From Bacteroidales bacterium (GTDB lineage Bacteria > Bacteroidota > Bacteroidia > Bacteroidales > UBA932), in assembly GCA_004552115.1 (NCBI GenBank), contig SFPH01000025.1, positions 1 through 10,703 of the forward strand: 10,703 nt of DNA. The letters are read 5' to 3'. Position numbers and translations under genes: made by a program. The notes beneath the pieces were generated by a model. That model was not told where the DNA came from and made no database searches. It worked only from the letters and a program-made list of their open reading frames with translations. Position 1 is the first letter of the stretch. The number at the start of each line of letters is the position of its first letter. This document shows positions 9,853 through 10,703 of this stretch, in pieces.

Positions 9853-10703
9853 TGGCAAAGAAGAACAACAGGAATGAACCTTGCTGCATGTTCTGCGGAA
9901 GGCCGGAAAGCCAGGTCCCGTTTCTTTTCAGCGGACTTCAGGACGCCCATATCTGCAGTGACTGCATAATCAATGCGGCTGACTATCTGAAGTCTGCCCA
10001 GCATACGTATGAGCCGGCTGAGGGCCCGATCTCAAAGCTGAAAAAGCCTAAGGAGATCAAGGAATTCCTCGACCAGTACGTGATCGGGCAGGACAGGGCG
10101 AAGAAGCTTCTGTCCGTGGCTGTCTACAATCATTACAAGAGAATCAACCACAATCTCGTGGACAAGCCGGACGACGGGATCGAGCTGGAGAAGTCCAATA
10201 TCCTCCTCGTAGGTCCGACGGGTACCGGCAAGACATTGTTGGCCAAGTCGATAGCCAAGCTTCTCGACGTTCCGTTCACGATAGTTGACGCTACGGTGCT
10301 GACTCAGGCCGGCTATGTGGGAGAGGATGTGGAGAGTCTGCTTTCCAGGCTTCTGCAGGAGGCTGACTACAATCTCCAGAAGGCCGAGAGGGGCATAGTC
10401 TTCATTGACGAGATCGACAAGATCGCGAGGAAGGGAGACAACCCGTCCATCACCCGCGACGTGTCCGGGGAAGGCGTACAGCAGGCCTTGCTCAAGCTTC
10501 TCGAGGGCAGCGTCGTAAATGTCCCTCCACAGGGAGGAAGGAAGCATCCTGAGCAGGAGTTCATCCACGTGAACACCCAGAACATCCTCTTCATCTGCGG
10601 AGGCGCATTCGAGGGAATCGAGTCCAGGATAGCCCAGAGACTCAATACCCAGGTGATCGGCTTCGGCTCCAATGAGCGCAGCAGGATTGACAGGGAGAAT
10701 CTC
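9852..10703 (+). CDS. clpX: ClpX, ATP-dependent unfoldase of the Clp protease (N-terminal 284 residues, cut by window end)
   Basis: ClpX is the AAA+ hexamer that recognises, unfolds and threads substrates into ClpP. No stop occurs before the window ends, so the gene is partial at its 3' end only. The proposed start is GTG at 9852, whose G is the last base of the clpP stop (TAGTG), preceded by a purine-rich AAGGAAGGAAA. This start keeps the complete N-terminal zinc-binding domain: Cys12, Cys15, Cys35 and Cys38 (CMFC and CSDC). The next ATG (codon 13) would lose the first zinc ligand. Further visible are Walker A GPTGTGKT (121-128), pore loop GYVG (154-157), Walker B with Asp186-Glu187 (IVFIDEIDK) and the ClpX-typical [15 protein letters not shown] and GGRKHP. 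One-base overlap suggests translational coupling to clpP. Confidence 0.95.
   Translation, partial: MAKKNNRNEPCCMFCGRPESQVPFLFSGLQDAHICSDCIINAADYLKSAQHTYEPAEGPISKLKKPKEIKEFLDQYVIGQDRAKKLLSVAVYNHYKRINHNLVDKPDDGIELEKSNILLVGPTGTGKTLLAKSIAKLLDVPFTIVDATVLTQAGYVGEDVESLLSRLLQEADYNLQKAERGIVFIDEIDKIARKGDNPSITRDVSGEGVQQALLKLLEGSVVNVPPQGGRKHPEQEFIHVNTQNILFICGGAFEGIESRIAQRLNTQVIGFGSNERSRIDRENL

Noticed and set aside
10032..10568. Minus-strand open frame of 178 residues near the window end.
   Set aside because: It is antisense to clpX, whose Walker A, Walker B and pore loop are clear on the plus strand.

Overview
The window looks like a chromosomal housekeeping segment of a Bacteroidota bacterium, most likely an order Bacteroidales gut lineage of moderately high GC content such as the Alistipes/Rikenellaceae or Cryptobacteroides type. 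This is an inference. It rests on two perfect Bacteroidota-type promoter elements (TAAATTTG with an upstream TTTG or TTG), A/T-rich start regions with little Shine-Dalgarno sequence, protein sequences that resemble Bacteroidota homologues I remember, and heavy use of AGG for arginine. Every supported gene is on the plus strand.

Layout. (1) Positions 1-1338 hold the 3' part of an S9 (dipeptidyl-peptidase-IV-like) serine peptidase gene. It carries two internal lesions whose frameshifts cancel, so a naive reader sees one open frame with a nonsense middle. (2) A short hairpin over the stop codon runs into a promoter at 1346-1376 and a roughly 100-base leader. (3) A tightly spaced run follows: gyrB, a PLP-dependent alpha-oxoamine-synthase-family enzyme, a short-chain dehydrogenase/reductase and a seven-helix HD phosphohydrolase (gaps of 36, 18 and 33 bases). 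(4) A second, almost identical promoter at 7733-7763 starts the protein-quality-control run tig, clpP, clpX. The clpX gene begins on the last base of the clpP stop codon and runs off the window.

How the genes work together. GyrB supplies the ATPase half of DNA gyrase. The oxoamine synthase and the reductase side by side are what the first two steps of a sphingoid- or capnine-type lipid base would need: decarboxylative condensation of an acyl thioester with an amino acid, then 3-keto reduction. The HD protein is of the PgpH type and probably hydrolyses c-di-AMP. Trigger factor, ClpP and ClpX form the classical chaperone and protease unit.

No mobile element, CRISPR array, tRNA or rRNA was seen. 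I found no clearly new multi-gene system. The points most worth a second look are the frame-compensated peptidase pseudogene, the putative lipid-base pair and the near-identical extended promoters.
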